DNA of 64,000 nucleotides from Nitratireductor sp. (GTDB lineage: Bacteria > Pseudomonadota > Alphaproteobacteria > Rhizobiales > Rhizobiaceae): assembly GCA_017854535.1 (NCBI GenBank), contig JAFMHL010000005.1, forward strand, positions 1 to 64,000. The letters are read 5' to 3'. Below are positions 44,678-54,280 of this stretch, one piece after another. Within the stretch, counting starts at the first letter, position 1; every line of letters begins with the position of its first letter. The translations under genes and the position numbers were made by a program. The notes beneath the pieces are model-generated. The model was not told the origin of the DNA and made no database searches. It saw only the letters and a program-made list of their open reading frames with translations.

Positions 44678-45709
44678 TTGCGCGCTCTTCAACTTATTTC
44701 TGACCGTGAAGTCAAAGTCACTGATGTTGCTCCCCCACCGCCTCCAGGCGAGGGCGAAGTCCAATTGAAAATCAAAGTGGTTGCCCTCAACCATATCGAT
44801 GTTTGGGGCTGGCGAGGCATGGCATTTGCCAAACGCAAACTGCCTATGACCGTTGGTGCTGAAGCATCCGCTGAAATCGCAGCAATTGGCCCTGGCGTTA
44901 CCGGTCTCAAGACAGGTGATCTTGTGGCGATCTATGGTGCACCGACTTGTGGCGTTTGTCGCCCATGCCGCGAAGGTCGCGACAATCACTGCGAACATCC
45001 AAAAGGCGTTCATGGGTTCCATTTAGATGGCTATGCTCAGGAACTGGCAAACATGCCAGCTCGCAATGTTGTGCGCGCGCCAGAAGGTCTTTCCGATATT
45101 GCAGCAGCTGTTGCTCCAGTAACATTCGGCACCTGCGAACACATGCTGTTTGACAATGCCAAATTGGAATCAGGCGAAACAGTACTCATTCATGCCGGAG
45201 GCTCAGGCATTGGTTCTGCAGCGATCCAACTTGCCAAGAAAATTGGTTGCACGGTAATCACAACAGTCGGTTCTGATGACAAGTTCGACAAATGTTTCGA
45301 ACTCGGCGCTGATCACGTTATCAACTACAACACCGAGCCTTGGACCTCGCGCGCGCGCAAGATTACAATGAAAAAAGGCGTTGATGTTGTTTTTGAGCAT
45401 GTTGGTAAAGACACATGGGCTGGTTCCATGATGGTGCTTCGTCGCGGCGGAAGATTGGTCACCTGCGGATCAACCAGCGGCGTGTCGGCTGAAACAAATC
45501 TGATGATGTTGTTCCAACAGCAACTTCGTTTGATCGGTTCATTTGGCTGTAACATGCGTAACATGACAGACGCCATGGAGAAAATGGCCCATGGTGTTGT
45601 GCATCCGGTGATTGATACTGAGCTGGAATTCGGAGATCTGGGCCCTGCCCTTGAACGCATGGAAGCCCGTAAAGTGTTTGGCAAAATCATTATGCGGGTC
45701 AACGACTAA
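44678..45709 (+). CDS. Zinc-type alcohol dehydrogenase/quinone reductase family protein of the VLCFA cluster
   Basis: A 343-residue MDR-superfamily oxidoreductase. A structural-zinc-like motif is present (CGVCRPCREGRDNHC, about 89-103). The nucleotide fold is GGSGIGSAAIQLAKK. The catalytic-zinc cysteine of classic alcohol dehydrogenases is replaced (NHIDVWGWRG), as in the crotonyl-CoA/quinone reductase branch. The start is TTG at 44678 with AGGAGA 8 bases upstream. The equivalent gene in rhizobia (adh2XL) is thought to act in acyl chain processing, perhaps as an enoyl-ACP reductase. Its exact step is not known from sequence. Confidence 0.83.
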   Translation: MRALQLISDREVKVTDVAPPPPPGEGEVQLKIKVVALNHIDVWGWRGMAFAKRKLPMTVGAEASAEIAAIGPGVTGLKTGDLVAIYGAPTCGVCRPCREGRDNHCEHPKGVHGFHLDGYAQELANMPARNVVRAPEGLSDIAAAVAPVTFGTCEHMLFDNAKLESGETVLIHAGGSGIGSAAIQLAKKIGCTVITTVGSDDKFDKCFELGADHVINYNTEPWTSRARKITMKKGVDVVFEHVGKDTWAGSMMVLRRGGRLVTCGSTSGVSAETNLMMLFQQQLRLIGSFGCNMRNMTDAMEKMAHGVVHPVIDTELEFGDLGPALERMEARKVFGKIIMRVND

Positions 45710-45744
45710 ACGCAGCAAATTCAACCCTATGATTTGAGACAAAC

Positions 45745-46707
45745 GTGGCCAAAAACCGCACGAAATACCCAAAATGGTATGTTTGGATGCGCAATGCTCG
45801 CGACTGGACACTTGCGCGCTGGCTGCTGGCATTTCTCTGGTTCGTAAAGCTCCTGCCCGCCAATGGCGCTATCAACGCCACCGCTTGGATTACACGCAAA
45901 ATTGGAATGTTCCATCCTCGCACAAAGGACGCGAGAGCCAATTTGATTTTGGCTTTCCCGGAAAAGTCTGCAGAAGAGATAGAAACAATTCTTCATGGTA
46001 TGTGGGAGAATCTTGGACGTACCGCTGCTGAATACGCATTTCTCGACAAGATCTTTGAGATTGACCATGAAAACCAGCAAAACGGCCGATTTGAAATTTC
46101 TGGTTCAAAAAACTTTGAGGAATTGCGCGATCATGTAGGACCTGCAATTTGCTTTACGGCGCACACGGGAAACTGGGAAGTTTTGCCAGTTGGGGCCGCA
46201 GCCTATGACCTCAATATTACGGCCCTCTTTCGCCCACCTAACAACAGATATTTGGCACGTGAGGTTTTAAAAGCACGCAAAACCAGCATGGGCCACTTGG
46301 TTCCGTCAAAAGCCGGCGCCGCCTGGGCTTTGTCAGGCGTGATGGATGAAGGTGGTAAGGTTGGTGTATTGGCCGATCAATATTTTGCACGAGGCCCTGA
46401 AGTCACATTCTTCGGACGCCAAACCGCAGCAAATCCCCTACTAGCAAAACTTGCCCGCAACTATGACTGCCCGGTCTATCCCGCCAGAACAGTCCGCCTG
46501 CCAAATGGACGCTTTAGAATTGAATTACAGGATAAGCTGGATATTCCTTATGGCGAGAACGGTAAAGTGGATACTAACAAACTGACCCAGCAGATTACGG
46601 ATATCATGGAAGGCTGGATCCGTGAATATCCAGAGCAATGGCTATGGCTGCATAACCGTTGGCGCGCACCTAAACCGCGCATAAGAAAAGGCCGAAAGCG
46701 GGCTTAA
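45745..46707 (+). CDS. lpxXL: Lipid A very-long-chain acyltransferase LpxXL
   Basis: A 320-residue membrane-anchored acyltransferase of the LpxL/HtrB family. An N-terminal hydrophobic helix is followed by the HX4E catalytic motif HTGNWE (about 140) and later by the arginine-rich strand VYPARTVRLPNGRFRIEL. The C-terminus is strongly basic (PKPRIRKGRKRA). It moves the C28-type acyl chain from AcpXL to the lipid A precursor at the inner membrane. The start is GTG at 45745. It is the last gene of the cluster and ends in a terminator hairpin that contains its stop codon in the loop. Confidence 0.9.
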   Translation: MAKNRTKYPKWYVWMRNARDWTLARWLLAFLWFVKLLPANGAINATAWITRKIGMFHPRTKDARANLILAFPEKSAEEIETILHGMWENLGRTAAEYAFLDKIFEIDHENQQNGRFEISGSKNFEELRDHVGPAICFTAHTGNWEVLPVGAAAYDLNITALFRPPNNRYLAREVLKARKTSMGHLVPSKAGAAWALSGVMDEGGKVGVLADQYFARGPEVTFFGRQTAANPLLAKLARNYDCPVYPARTVRLPNGRFRIELQDKLDIPYGENGKVDTNKLTQQITDIMEGWIREYPEQWLWLHNRWRAPKPRIRKGRKRA

Positions 46708-46721
46708 CGCAATCGGCCTTT
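46687..46721. terminator. Terminator between lpxXL and L,D-transpeptidase gene
   Basis: Perfect 9-bp stem AAAGGCCGA (46687-46695) / TCGGCCTTT (46713-46721). The lpxXL stop codon is in the 17-base loop. It separates two convergent genes; the T-run is short. Confidence 0.65.
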
Positions 46722-46743
46722 GTTTGAAACACTATGAAATAGC

Positions 46744-47166
46744 TTATTGAGTGACACGCACCTTCATGTTCTTCAAACCGACACGCTGTGTCATGTTGTA
46801 AAGAATGCGCGCATTGTCCACATGAAGCCTCACGCAACCAGCTGATGCTGGACGACCAAGACGCTTCGTCTGATTGGTTCCATGAATAGCAAAATTGCCG
46901 CTGTAAAAGATAGAATAAGGCATTGGCGCATTATTATATCTGCTCGAGCGATGATGTTTAGACAGGTGTTTCGCGCGCCAAGTACCTCTTGGTGTAACCT
47001 TACCTTTACGTGCCGTCGAAACTGGCCATACATATTTCAGTCTGCCATTGCTATAAACACGCATTTTTTGTTCAGAAATATCAACCCGCGCCTCAAGCAC
47101 AGCGGAATACGCTGGAGTGCCCGCAAGTCCCAATAACATAACTGCTGCTGCCAATAGTGCTCTCAT
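46744..47166 (-). CDS. L,D-transpeptidase (YkuD family)
   Basis: A 140-residue secreted protein. The signal peptide MRALLAAAVMLLGLAG ends near AYSA, followed by a short YkuD domain with the catalytic pattern IHGTN and SAGCVRL (catalytic cysteine, histidine and arginine present). It forms 3-3 peptidoglycan crosslinks or anchors proteins to peptidoglycan in the periplasm. The ATG at 47166 has GGGAG 7 bases upstream; a start at 47184 is less good. It is shorter than average because it has no LysM or other accessory domain. Confidence 0.87.
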   Translation of the reverse strand: MRALLAAAVMLLGLAGTPAYSAVLEARVDISEQKMRVYSNGRLKYVWPVSTARKGKVTPRGTWRAKHLSKHHRSSRYNNAPMPYSIFYSGNFAIHGTNQTKRLGRPASAGCVRLHVDNARILYNMTQRVGLKNMKVRVTQ

Positions 47167-47366
47167 ATTCAACTCCCTGTACACCTATAAATTTCAAGCC
47201 CCGTTAGGTTGAACATAGCACAAAATCAGTTTTTTGCGATAGTTTTGGTTCGGCGTTCAAAATCAGGGTAAATTTTTTTGCAAGTCTTTCTTCACTTTAA
47301 ATTAATCTTCGGCTCAAAATGCATATTTGAATTGAATTCAAACTAATCTCGTGAAAGCATTCTTTC

Positions 47367-48647
47367 ATGCATGATTTATCAGACAAACTGTTTAACGAGA
47401 TTGATCGCAGGCAAGACGACTTGGTTCTTTTAACGCAAGAACTGGTGCGATTTCCTACGATCAATCCACCTGGAGAAGCTTATACACCCTGCGCAGAGTA
47501 TATTGGCAGACGATTGAAAAAAACAGGATTCACTATTGAATATGTTCGAGGTGAAGGAACACCCGGCGATAGCGACAGATACCCCAGAACGAATGTCATC
47601 GGTCGCATCGAAGGCAAACGGCCTGGACCCACGGTTCATTTCAATTCCCACATAGATGTCGTGGATGCAGGCGCCGGATGGACCTTTGACCCCTTCGCCG
47701 CAACGATTCACGACGGCAAAATTTATGGTCGCGGAACCTGCGATATGAAAGGCGGACTTTCAACCTCTATCATTGCAGTGGAAGCCTATATTGCTTGTAA
47801 TCCGGATTTCAGCGGCGCCATTGAAATCTCTGGAACCGTAGACGAAGAGTCAGGTGGTTTTGGCGGGGTCGCCTACCTAGCAAAGAAAGGTTATTTTTCC
47901 AAACCACGCGTTGATCACGTCATAATTCCTGAGCCGTTGAACAAAGATCGAATTTGCCTCGGCCATCGCGGCGTTTGGTGGGCAGAGATTGAAACGAAAG
48001 GCGAGCAAGCACATGGCTCTATGCCCTTCCTTGGCGATTGCGCTGTTCGTCATATGGGTGCGGTTTTGGAAGAATTGGAACGCGATCTATTCCCTAAACT
48101 CGATCTAAAGCGCACAGCCATGCCCGTTGTGCCAGAGGGCGCACGTTCTTCGACCATGAACATAAATGCAATCCATGGCGGACAGACTGACGACTATGAC
48201 GGTTTGCCAAGCCCAAATGTGCCTGACTCCTGTAAAATGACCATCGATCGCCGATTTTTAATCGAGGAACAACTCGGCGAGGTAAAATCAGAAATCACAG
48301 ACATCTTGGAGCAGCTAAAAAAGTCTCGCCCAAAATTTGATTACACCATTCGTGATCTGATGGAGGTGTTGCCAGTAATGACCGGGCGCGATGAACCAGT
48401 ACCTGCTTCAGTTGCTGCGGCCATTTTGCAAGTTATGGGCAAAGAGCCAGAATATGTGGTGTCCCCTGGGACTTACGACCAAAAGCATGTTTCCCGCATT
48501 GGTCACCTGAACGATTGCATCGCCTATGGTCCGGGGATATTAGACCTAGCCCATCGCCCTGATGAATATATTGTCATTCAAGATATGATCGAGAGCGCTA
48601 AAGTGATGGCGCTATCCATTCACTCGCTCCTGCACCCAAAAGGATGA
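47367..48647 (+). CDS. M20-family metallopeptidase (ArgE/DapE type)
   Basis: A 426-residue zinc-dependent amidohydrolase of the acetylornithine deacetylase/succinyl-diaminopimelate desuccinylase family. Metal and catalytic residues are in NSHIDVV (His), RGTCDMKGG (Asp) and TVDEESGG (Glu-Glu); the dimerisation insert is at about 185-300. Paralogues of this size often act on N-acyl amino acids in catabolic loci, so biosynthetic ArgE or DapE should not be assumed. It is alone, with an AT-rich promoter-like region upstream and no strong ribosome binding site. Confidence 0.82.
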   Translation: MHDLSDKLFNEIDRRQDDLVLLTQELVRFPTINPPGEAYTPCAEYIGRRLKKTGFTIEYVRGEGTPGDSDRYPRTNVIGRIEGKRPGPTVHFNSHIDVVDAGAGWTFDPFAATIHDGKIYGRGTCDMKGGLSTSIIAVEAYIACNPDFSGAIEISGTVDEESGGFGGVAYLAKKGYFSKPRVDHVIIPEPLNKDRICLGHRGVWWAEIETKGEQAHGSMPFLGDCAVRHMGAVLEELERDLFPKLDLKRTAMPVVPEGARSSTMNINAIHGGQTDDYDGLPSPNVPDSCKMTIDRRFLIEEQLGEVKSEITDILEQLKKSRPKFDYTIRDLMEVLPVMTGRDEPVPASVAAAILQVMGKEPEYVVSPGTYDQKHVSRIGHLNDCIAYGPGILDLAHRPDEYIVIQDMIESAKVMALSIHSLLHPKG

Positions 48648-48667
48648 ACCTGCATCTACGGCTTTTG

Positions 48668-49036
48668 TCAGCTTAGGGTGATCATCATCCAGCGTGTTAC
48701 CAGCACATATACAGCCAACACCGCGACGGCATAACCGCAATGGAAAGCATTCAAAGTCATTGCAGGAACGTCCTTAGGACCAAAATAGGCTTTTGAAGCA
48801 ATCGTCGGGACAAGTACCAGCCATAAAAAAGCTACCAAAATTCCAGCTCCGCCAAATGAAGCAAGCAGAAACGGCACTGGAATTGCGAAAATAATCGACC
48901 ATAAATGCTTTCTCGGATTTCCTGCCACAGCTGTGAACGGAACACCTTTCAGTATATTTGCAACAAATGCTGTTGCGACACAGCCAGCAATACCGCCAAG
49001 CAAAATACCAAGCCAAACGCCTAAATCTGTATACAT
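48668..49036 (-). CDS. Small membrane protein of unknown function
   Basis: About 122 residues with four hydrophobic segments and a GNPRKHLW loop between the first two pairs. I chose the ATG at 49036 (MYTDLGVWLG) because GGAAAG lies 8-9 bases upstream; an ATG at 49072 would add a polar 12-residue end. No family is recognised. It is convergent with the M20 peptidase gene and divergent from the peptide transporter operon. Confidence 0.6.
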   Translation of the reverse strand: MYTDLGVWLGILLGGIAGCVATAFVANILKGVPFTAVAGNPRKHLWSIIFAIPVPFLLASFGGAGILVAFLWLVLVPTIASKAYFGPKDVPAMTLNAFHCGYAVAVLAVYVLVTRWMMITLS

Positions 49037-49239
49037 CTCTGGTTCTTTCCATATTTGTTGAAACGGCGACATTCGTTATCTTTGGTAACATATGCGCAAT
49101 ACTTCTGTCTAAAGCAAACACGCAAGTGCTCTAAAGCTACTACAAACATGCGATAATTTATTTCGTATTTGCCAAAGCGCCAACATCATCCTAAGATTTT
49201 GACATGAACGACTATCACCGCCTATTGGAGGATTTGCAC

Positions 49240-50739
49240 ATGGGAATTTCAGTCAAAAAAACAATACTGACAGGTATGACAGCAGTGTTATTGTCGGCAA
49301 CCGCGCTTGCTGGACAAGCCTTTGCTGCCAAAGATAGCCTGATCATGGGCGTCGCCCTTGAACCGCCTCATCTTGATCCCACAGCAGGTGCTGCAGCCGC
49401 CATTGATGAAATTGTTTATGCCAATATTTTTGAAGGCCTCACACGCATAAACGAGAATGGCGAAGTTCAACCCGCTTTGGCAAAAAGCTGGGAAATTTCT
49501 GAAGACGGAAAAACATATACTTTCATGCTCCAAAGCGGCGTGAAATTCCACGATGGCGCTGACTTTACAGCCGAGGATGTGAAATTTTCCCTAGACCGCG
49601 CCAGAGCAGAAGACTCTACCAATGCCCAAAAAGGTCTATTCGCAGCCATTGAAGCTGTCGATGTGGTGGATGCAACAACAGTAAAAATTACTCTGAAAAA
49701 CCCTGCCGGTAATTTCCTGTTCAACATGGGTTGGGGCGATGCTGTTATCGTCGATCCTGCCAGCGCAGATGGCAACAAAGAAAATCCTGTTGGGACCGGA
49801 CCGTTCAAATTTGCCAATTGGGCAAAAGGCTCGTCTGTAAACGTCGCAAGAAATGATGCATATTGGGGAACACCAGTGGCCCTTGCCAGCGCATCTTTCC
49901 GCATTATTCCTGATGCAGCTGCTGCAACCAATGCGCTTCTCGCCGGGGATGTTGATGCATTTGCAAATTTTCCTGCACCTGAATCACTTCCGCAAATCGA
50001 AGCTGATCCGCGGTTTGCTGTTGTTCAAGGTTCTACGGAAGGTGAGACTGTTCTTTCCACTAATAACTCCAAAGCGCCTTTCAACGACATCAGAGTTCGC
50101 CAAGCCATTGCCCATACGATTGACCGTCAGGCCATTATTGATGGGGCAATGTTTGGCCAAGGTACACCCATCGGCACACATTTTGCGCCGCACCATCCTG
50201 CCTATAATGCCGACCTGATTAACACTTATCCGCGCGATCTGGAAAAAGCCAAAGCGCTTTTGGCTGAAGCTGGCTTGGCAGATGGATTCAAAGCCACATT
50301 GCAGCTCCCTCCTCCAACTTATGCACGCCGTGGTGGTGAAATCATTGCCTCCCAGTTGCGCGAGATCGGCATTGAATTGGAGATTATTCCAGTTGAATGG
50401 AAGCAATGGCTTGAAGGTCCGTTTAAAGGCGATTTCGACTTGACTATCGTCTCCCATACAGAACCAATGGATATCGGCATTTATGCGAACAAAGACTACT
50501 ATTTCAAATATGACAGCAAGCCGATGCAAGACGTGATTGCCAAGCTCGACGTCACAAGCGGAACCGACGAACGCTATGCACTGATGAAAGAGGCGCAGGC
50601 CATTATCACCAATGATGCGGTCAACGGGTTCCTCTTTGAACTTGCTAAAACCGGTGTTTGGAATGCAAAAATCAACGGTCTTTGGAAAAACTCCCCTGTG
50701 CAGGCAAACGACCTGACAGGCGTAAGCTGGTCCGAATAA
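49240..50739 (+). CDS. Oligopeptide/dipeptide-type ABC substrate-binding protein
   Basis: A 499-residue family 5 solute-binding protein with a signal peptide (MGISVKKTILTGMTAVLLSA, cleavage near AFAAKDS). Family motifs are EPPHLDPTAGAAAAIDEIVYANIFEGL, LQSGVKFHDGADFTAEDVKFSLDRA and IRVRQAIAHTIDRQ. It delivers peptides or other solutes (for example glutathione, amines or opines) to the permeases that follow. The ATG at 49240 has GGAGGA 7 bases upstream; a farther ATG at 49204 is rejected. The ligand cannot be read from sequence. A hairpin separates it from the permease genes. Confidence 0.86.
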   Translation: MGISVKKTILTGMTAVLLSATALAGQAFAAKDSLIMGVALEPPHLDPTAGAAAAIDEIVYANIFEGLTRINENGEVQPALAKSWEISEDGKTYTFMLQSGVKFHDGADFTAEDVKFSLDRARAEDSTNAQKGLFAAIEAVDVVDATTVKITLKNPAGNFLFNMGWGDAVIVDPASADGNKENPVGTGPFKFANWAKGSSVNVARNDAYWGTPVALASASFRIIPDAAAATNALLAGDVDAFANFPAPESLPQIEADPRFAVVQGSTEGETVLSTNNSKAPFNDIRVRQAIAHTIDRQAIIDGAMFGQGTPIGTHFAPHHPAYNADLINTYPRDLEKAKALLAEAGLADGFKATLQLPPPTYARRGGEIIASQLREIGIELEIIPVEWKQWLEGPFKGDFDLTIVSHTEPMDIGIYANKDYYFKYDSKPMQDVIAKLDVTSGTDERYALMKEAQAIITNDAVNGFLFELAKTGVWNAKINGLWKNSPVQANDLTGVSWSE

Positions 50740-50759
50740 CACACTAACGCAATAATAAG

Positions 50760-50782
50760 GGGAGCACATTGAGTTTGCTCCC
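50760..50782 (+). other. Hairpin between binding protein and permease genes
   Basis: Perfect 7-bp stem GGGAGCA (50760-50766) / TGCTCCC (50776-50782), 9-base loop, with no T-run. It is a possible mRNA-stabilising structure at the end of the binding-protein message. Confidence 0.5.
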
Positions 50783-50818
50783 GGGTTCTTTCAGGAAAAC
50801 AATCGCGAAAGTCATGGG

Positions 50819-51769
50819 ATGAGCTGGTTCATAGCTAAACGCCTAGTATCGCTTTTTGTTACTTTGATTTTTGCAACAATCGTTATCTTTGCTGTTCTGG
50901 AAATTATTCCAGGAGACCCTGCCCGCTTGATGCTCGGCATCAATGCAACCGAAGACGCGGTATCTGCCCTTCGCGAACAAATGGGACTGAACCAGCCGAT
51001 TTTCATCCGCTATCTTGATTGGGTTACAGGTCTGCTTTCAGGTGATCTAGGAAAAAGTTTCACCTATTCCTCACAAGTTTCTGAGCTGATCGGCGAACGC
51101 ATCTGGGTGTCCCTGCCCTTGGCGCTTCTTGCACTGACCCTATCGACAGTTATAGCCATCCCTATTGGGCTTTATGCTGCTGCAAGACGTGGAAGAACAA
51201 GCGACACTTCAATCATGGCCGCCACGCAATTTGGTATAGCCATTCCAAATTTCTGGTTCGCGCTATTGCTGGTCTATGTTTTTGCCGTTGCCTTGAGATG
51301 GGTTCCTGCAGGCGGATTTCCAGGATGGGAAAATGGCATATGGCCAGCCCTTTACTCATTGTTCCTGCCAGCGATTGCTCTCGCACTTCCCCAAGCGGCG
51401 ATCTTGTCTCGCGTTGCCCGATCAGCATTGATAGAGGTTTTAGGCGAAGATTTTATTCGAACTGCTAGAGCGAAGGGCCTGACCAAGAGCCAGACCCTTT
51501 GGCACCACGCTTTGCGGAATGCTATGATTCCAGTTGTTACGATCATGGGCCTCCAATTCGCGTTCCTTTTGGCTGGTACAATTATAATTGAAAATGTGTT
51601 TTATTTACCTGGACTCGGCAGGCTTGTCTTCCAAGCAATCACTCAACATGATCTTCCGGTCGTGCAAGGAACGGTTTTGCTTTTGGTTGCCACGGTCGTT
51701 GTCATCAACTTTTTAATTGATCTGCTTTACGCGTGGATTGACCCGCGCTTGCGGAGCACTACGCGATGA
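50819..51769 (+). CDS. Dipeptide-type ABC permease, DppB-like
   Basis: A 316-residue permease with six hydrophobic segments. It opens with MSWFIAKRLVSLFVTLIFAT, has the typical large extracytoplasmic loop (about 35-95), and a coupling loop FIRTARAKGLTKSQTLWHHALRNA. It overlaps the next permease by ATGA, so translation is coupled. Confidence 0.87.
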   Translation: MSWFIAKRLVSLFVTLIFATIVIFAVLEIIPGDPARLMLGINATEDAVSALREQMGLNQPIFIRYLDWVTGLLSGDLGKSFTYSSQVSELIGERIWVSLPLALLALTLSTVIAIPIGLYAAARRGRTSDTSIMAATQFGIAIPNFWFALLLVYVFAVALRWVPAGGFPGWENGIWPALYSLFLPAIALALPQAAILSRVARSALIEVLGEDFIRTARAKGLTKSQTLWHHALRNAMIPVVTIMGLQFAFLLAGTIIIENVFYLPGLGRLVFQAITQHDLPVVQGTVLLLVATVVVINFLIDLLYAWIDPRLRSTTR

Positions 51770-52644
51770 CCGTTACATCCTCAAATACCAAAGAACAATC
51801 TACAATTGCGCGATCCACTTGGCAGCGCGCATTGGCATCTAGATCGTTTGTGATTGGTGTATCCATCACTCTGCTAATTGTTGTCTTGGCTTTACTATCA
51901 TTCGTTTGGACCCCTTATGATGTTGCGAAGCTGGTCATTACAAACAGGCTAAAAGCGCCATCGACAGAATTCTGGTTTGGCACCGACCATTTCGGGCGCG
52001 ATATTTTTTCAATGATCATGGTTGGCGCGCGAAATTCGATAGCAGTTGCATTGGTCGCCGTTGCCATTGGAATGTGCATTGGTATTCCGCTGGGCGCTTG
52101 GGCCGCAGCAAAAAGGGGATGGATCGATGACGTGCTCATGCGCGCCAATGATCTCGTTTTTGCATTTCCCTCTATTCTTTCTGCGGTCATGATCACAGCC
52201 ATCTTTGGCCCAGGCGCTATCAATGCGATCATCGCCATTGGTATTTTCAACATACCAGTTTTCGCCCGCTTAACACGCGGCGCGGCTCTTTCACTTTGGA
52301 GTCGCGAATATATTCTAGCTGCCCGTGTTTGCGGCAAGTCCCCGGCACGCATCACCGTTGAACATATTCTGCCGAACATCACCAATCTTTTGATTGTTCA
52401 AGGTACTATTCAATTCTCGCTCGGCATCTTGGCAGAAGCAGGCCTTTCTTATGTGGGGTTAGGCGCTCAACCACCTCTGCCCAGCTGGGGACGCATGCTC
52501 TTTGAAGCACAAACCATGATGGCGATCGGGCCGCATATGGCGATCTTTCCTGGCATCGCGATCATACTCACCGTCCTCGGTTTGAATCTGATGGGTGATG
52601 GATTACGCGATGCCTTGGATCCAAAACTGCGCGGTGAAAACTGA
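51766..52644 (+). CDS. Dipeptide-type ABC permease, DppC-like
   Basis: A 292-residue permease. Family marks are an N-terminal helix, then FGTDHFGRDIFSMIMVGARNS and a coupling loop YILAARVCGKSPARITVEHILPN. The C-terminal GLNLMGDGLRDALDPKLRG is typical of DppC/OppC. The gene is coupled to its neighbours by overlaps on both sides (ATGA, TGATG). Confidence 0.87.
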   Translation: MTVTSSNTKEQSTIARSTWQRALASRSFVIGVSITLLIVVLALLSFVWTPYDVAKLVITNRLKAPSTEFWFGTDHFGRDIFSMIMVGARNSIAVALVAVAIGMCIGIPLGAWAAAKRGWIDDVLMRANDLVFAFPSILSAVMITAIFGPGAINAIIAIGIFNIPVFARLTRGAALSLWSREYILAARVCGKSPARITVEHILPNITNLLIVQGTIQFSLGILAEAGLSYVGLGAQPPLPSWGRMLFEAQTMMAIGPHMAIFPGIAIILTVLGLNLMGDGLRDALDPKLRGEN

Positions 52645-54272
52645 TGTCAGCTGTCAAACCTGTTTTATCCGTCAAAGATCTTTCTTTGAAAATTCGCGGC
52701 AATCTTATCCTTGATGGGGTGAGTTTTGAATTGGAGAAACGCAAGATAACAGGGTTGGTCGGAGAATCTGGTTCCGGAAAATCGCTCACTGCTTTATCCA
52801 TCATGCAGCTATTACCCAATGGAGCGGCTACGAATGGTTCTATTGCTTTTGACGGCACACAGGTTTTAACCGCCAGTGAAGAAGCCATGTGTGATCTACG
52901 CGGCGATGACATTGGAATGGTTTTCCAAGAACCCATGACGGCATTAAATCCGTTAAAGCAAATCGGTGAGCAGGTCGCCGAAGGTATCCGCATTCATGCT
53001 GGTGTTGGTCACGAAGAAGCTGAAAAGCGGGCGATTGCGATTTTGAGTCGAGTGGGCTTGCCGCCAGAAAAATATCCTCTTTCCCGCTATCCTCACGAAC
53101 TTTCAGGCGGGCAACGTCAACGGGTTGTGATTGCCATGGCCTGTGCCATGAAACCCAAATTGCTTATCGCCGATGAGCCAACCACAGCGTTGGATGTAAT
53201 CGTTCAGGCAAAAATCTTGGATCTGTTAAAAGAGCTGGTATCGGAAAACGATATGGCGCTTCTGCTGATTAGCCACGACCTTGGCGTGGTCGCGGGTCTC
53301 GCAGACGATATCGTTATCATGCGCCAAGGCAAAGTGATGGAAGCAGGCCCAGCGATCCAAGTATTGCAACGCCAAGCCCATCCCTACACAGCGCAACTCG
53401 CCAAAGCCTCGACCCATATTCCAAAACAAACAAACATTTGGAAAGCACCTGAGCTTTCACAGCCTTTGGTGGAGGTATCAAATCTCATATGCGAATATCC
53501 TGGAAATCGCACGTCGCTATTCAAACGCCCTACCCCGTTCAAAGCGGTTGATCGCGTAAGTTGGCAAATGGACAAAGCAGAAATATTAGGTTTAGTCGGA
53601 GAATCCGGATGTGGAAAATCCACAATGGCGAGAAGCCTGTTAGGCTTGATTAAACCAGCGGACGGGACCATCGCCTTTGAGGGGAAAGTTATTGGCTCAC
53701 CCGATGGCATTGCCCGCGCCGACATTGTTCAATTTGTGCAGACCGTCTTCCAAGATCCTTATGGTTCATTCAATCCCCGTCATGTTGCCGAAAGACTGGT
53801 AGCTGAACCATTGTTTACCAGAACCGATTTATCAAAATCTGACAAACGCGAATTGGTTCAAGAGGCTTTAAACGATGTTGGCCTGACAAGCGCTGACGGA
53901 GACAAATATCCTCATGAGTTTTCTGGCGGGCAAAGGCAACGATTAGCCATCGCAAGGGCCATTGTTAATAGACCAAAACTCATCATCGCCGATGAGCCCG
54001 TTTCTGCTTTGGATGTTTCAATCCGAGCTCAGATTTTGGATTTAATCATTGAGTTACGCGAAAAACTTTCAGTCGCGTGGCTCTTTATCAGTCACGATCT
54101 CTCAGTTGTGCAAGCCATTTGCGACAATGTAATGATTATGAAAGACGGCAATATTCTGGAAAGCGGGAACACGAAAGCTGTTTATGCAGAGGCTAAAAAC
54201 CCATATACAAGGGCTCTCATAAAAGCCGCTCCAGATCTGAGCAACGCAATCAGATTGAGATCAAAATCTTAA
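52644..54272 (+). CDS. Fused dipeptide-type ABC ATPase (DppD-DppF-like)
   Basis: 542 residues with two complete ATPase domains. Domain 1 has Walker A GESGSGKS (about 42-49), signature LSGGQRQR and LLIADEPTTALDV. Domain 2 has GESGCGKS (about 320-327), FSGGQRQR and LIIADEPVSALDV. Each carries the C-terminal peptide-transporter region (HPYTAQL and NPYTRAL). It replaces separate DppD and DppF subunits, a common fusion in alphaproteobacteria. It completes the operon that begins with the binding protein at 49240. Confidence 0.9.
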   Translation: MSAVKPVLSVKDLSLKIRGNLILDGVSFELEKRKITGLVGESGSGKSLTALSIMQLLPNGAATNGSIAFDGTQVLTASEEAMCDLRGDDIGMVFQEPMTALNPLKQIGEQVAEGIRIHAGVGHEEAEKRAIAILSRVGLPPEKYPLSRYPHELSGGQRQRVVIAMACAMKPKLLIADEPTTALDVIVQAKILDLLKELVSENDMALLLISHDLGVVAGLADDIVIMRQGKVMEAGPAIQVLQRQAHPYTAQLAKASTHIPKQTNIWKAPELSQPLVEVSNLICEYPGNRTSLFKRPTPFKAVDRVSWQMDKAEILGLVGESGCGKSTMARSLLGLIKPADGTIAFEGKVIGSPDGIARADIVQFVQTVFQDPYGSFNPRHVAERLVAEPLFTRTDLSKSDKRELVQEALNDVGLTSADGDKYPHEFSGGQRQRLAIARAIVNRPKLIIADEPVSALDVSIRAQILDLIIELREKLSVAWLFISHDLSVVQAICDNVMIMKDGNILESGNTKAVYAEAKNPYTRALIKAAPDLSNAIRLRSKS

Positions 54273-54280
54273 ACGCGCTA

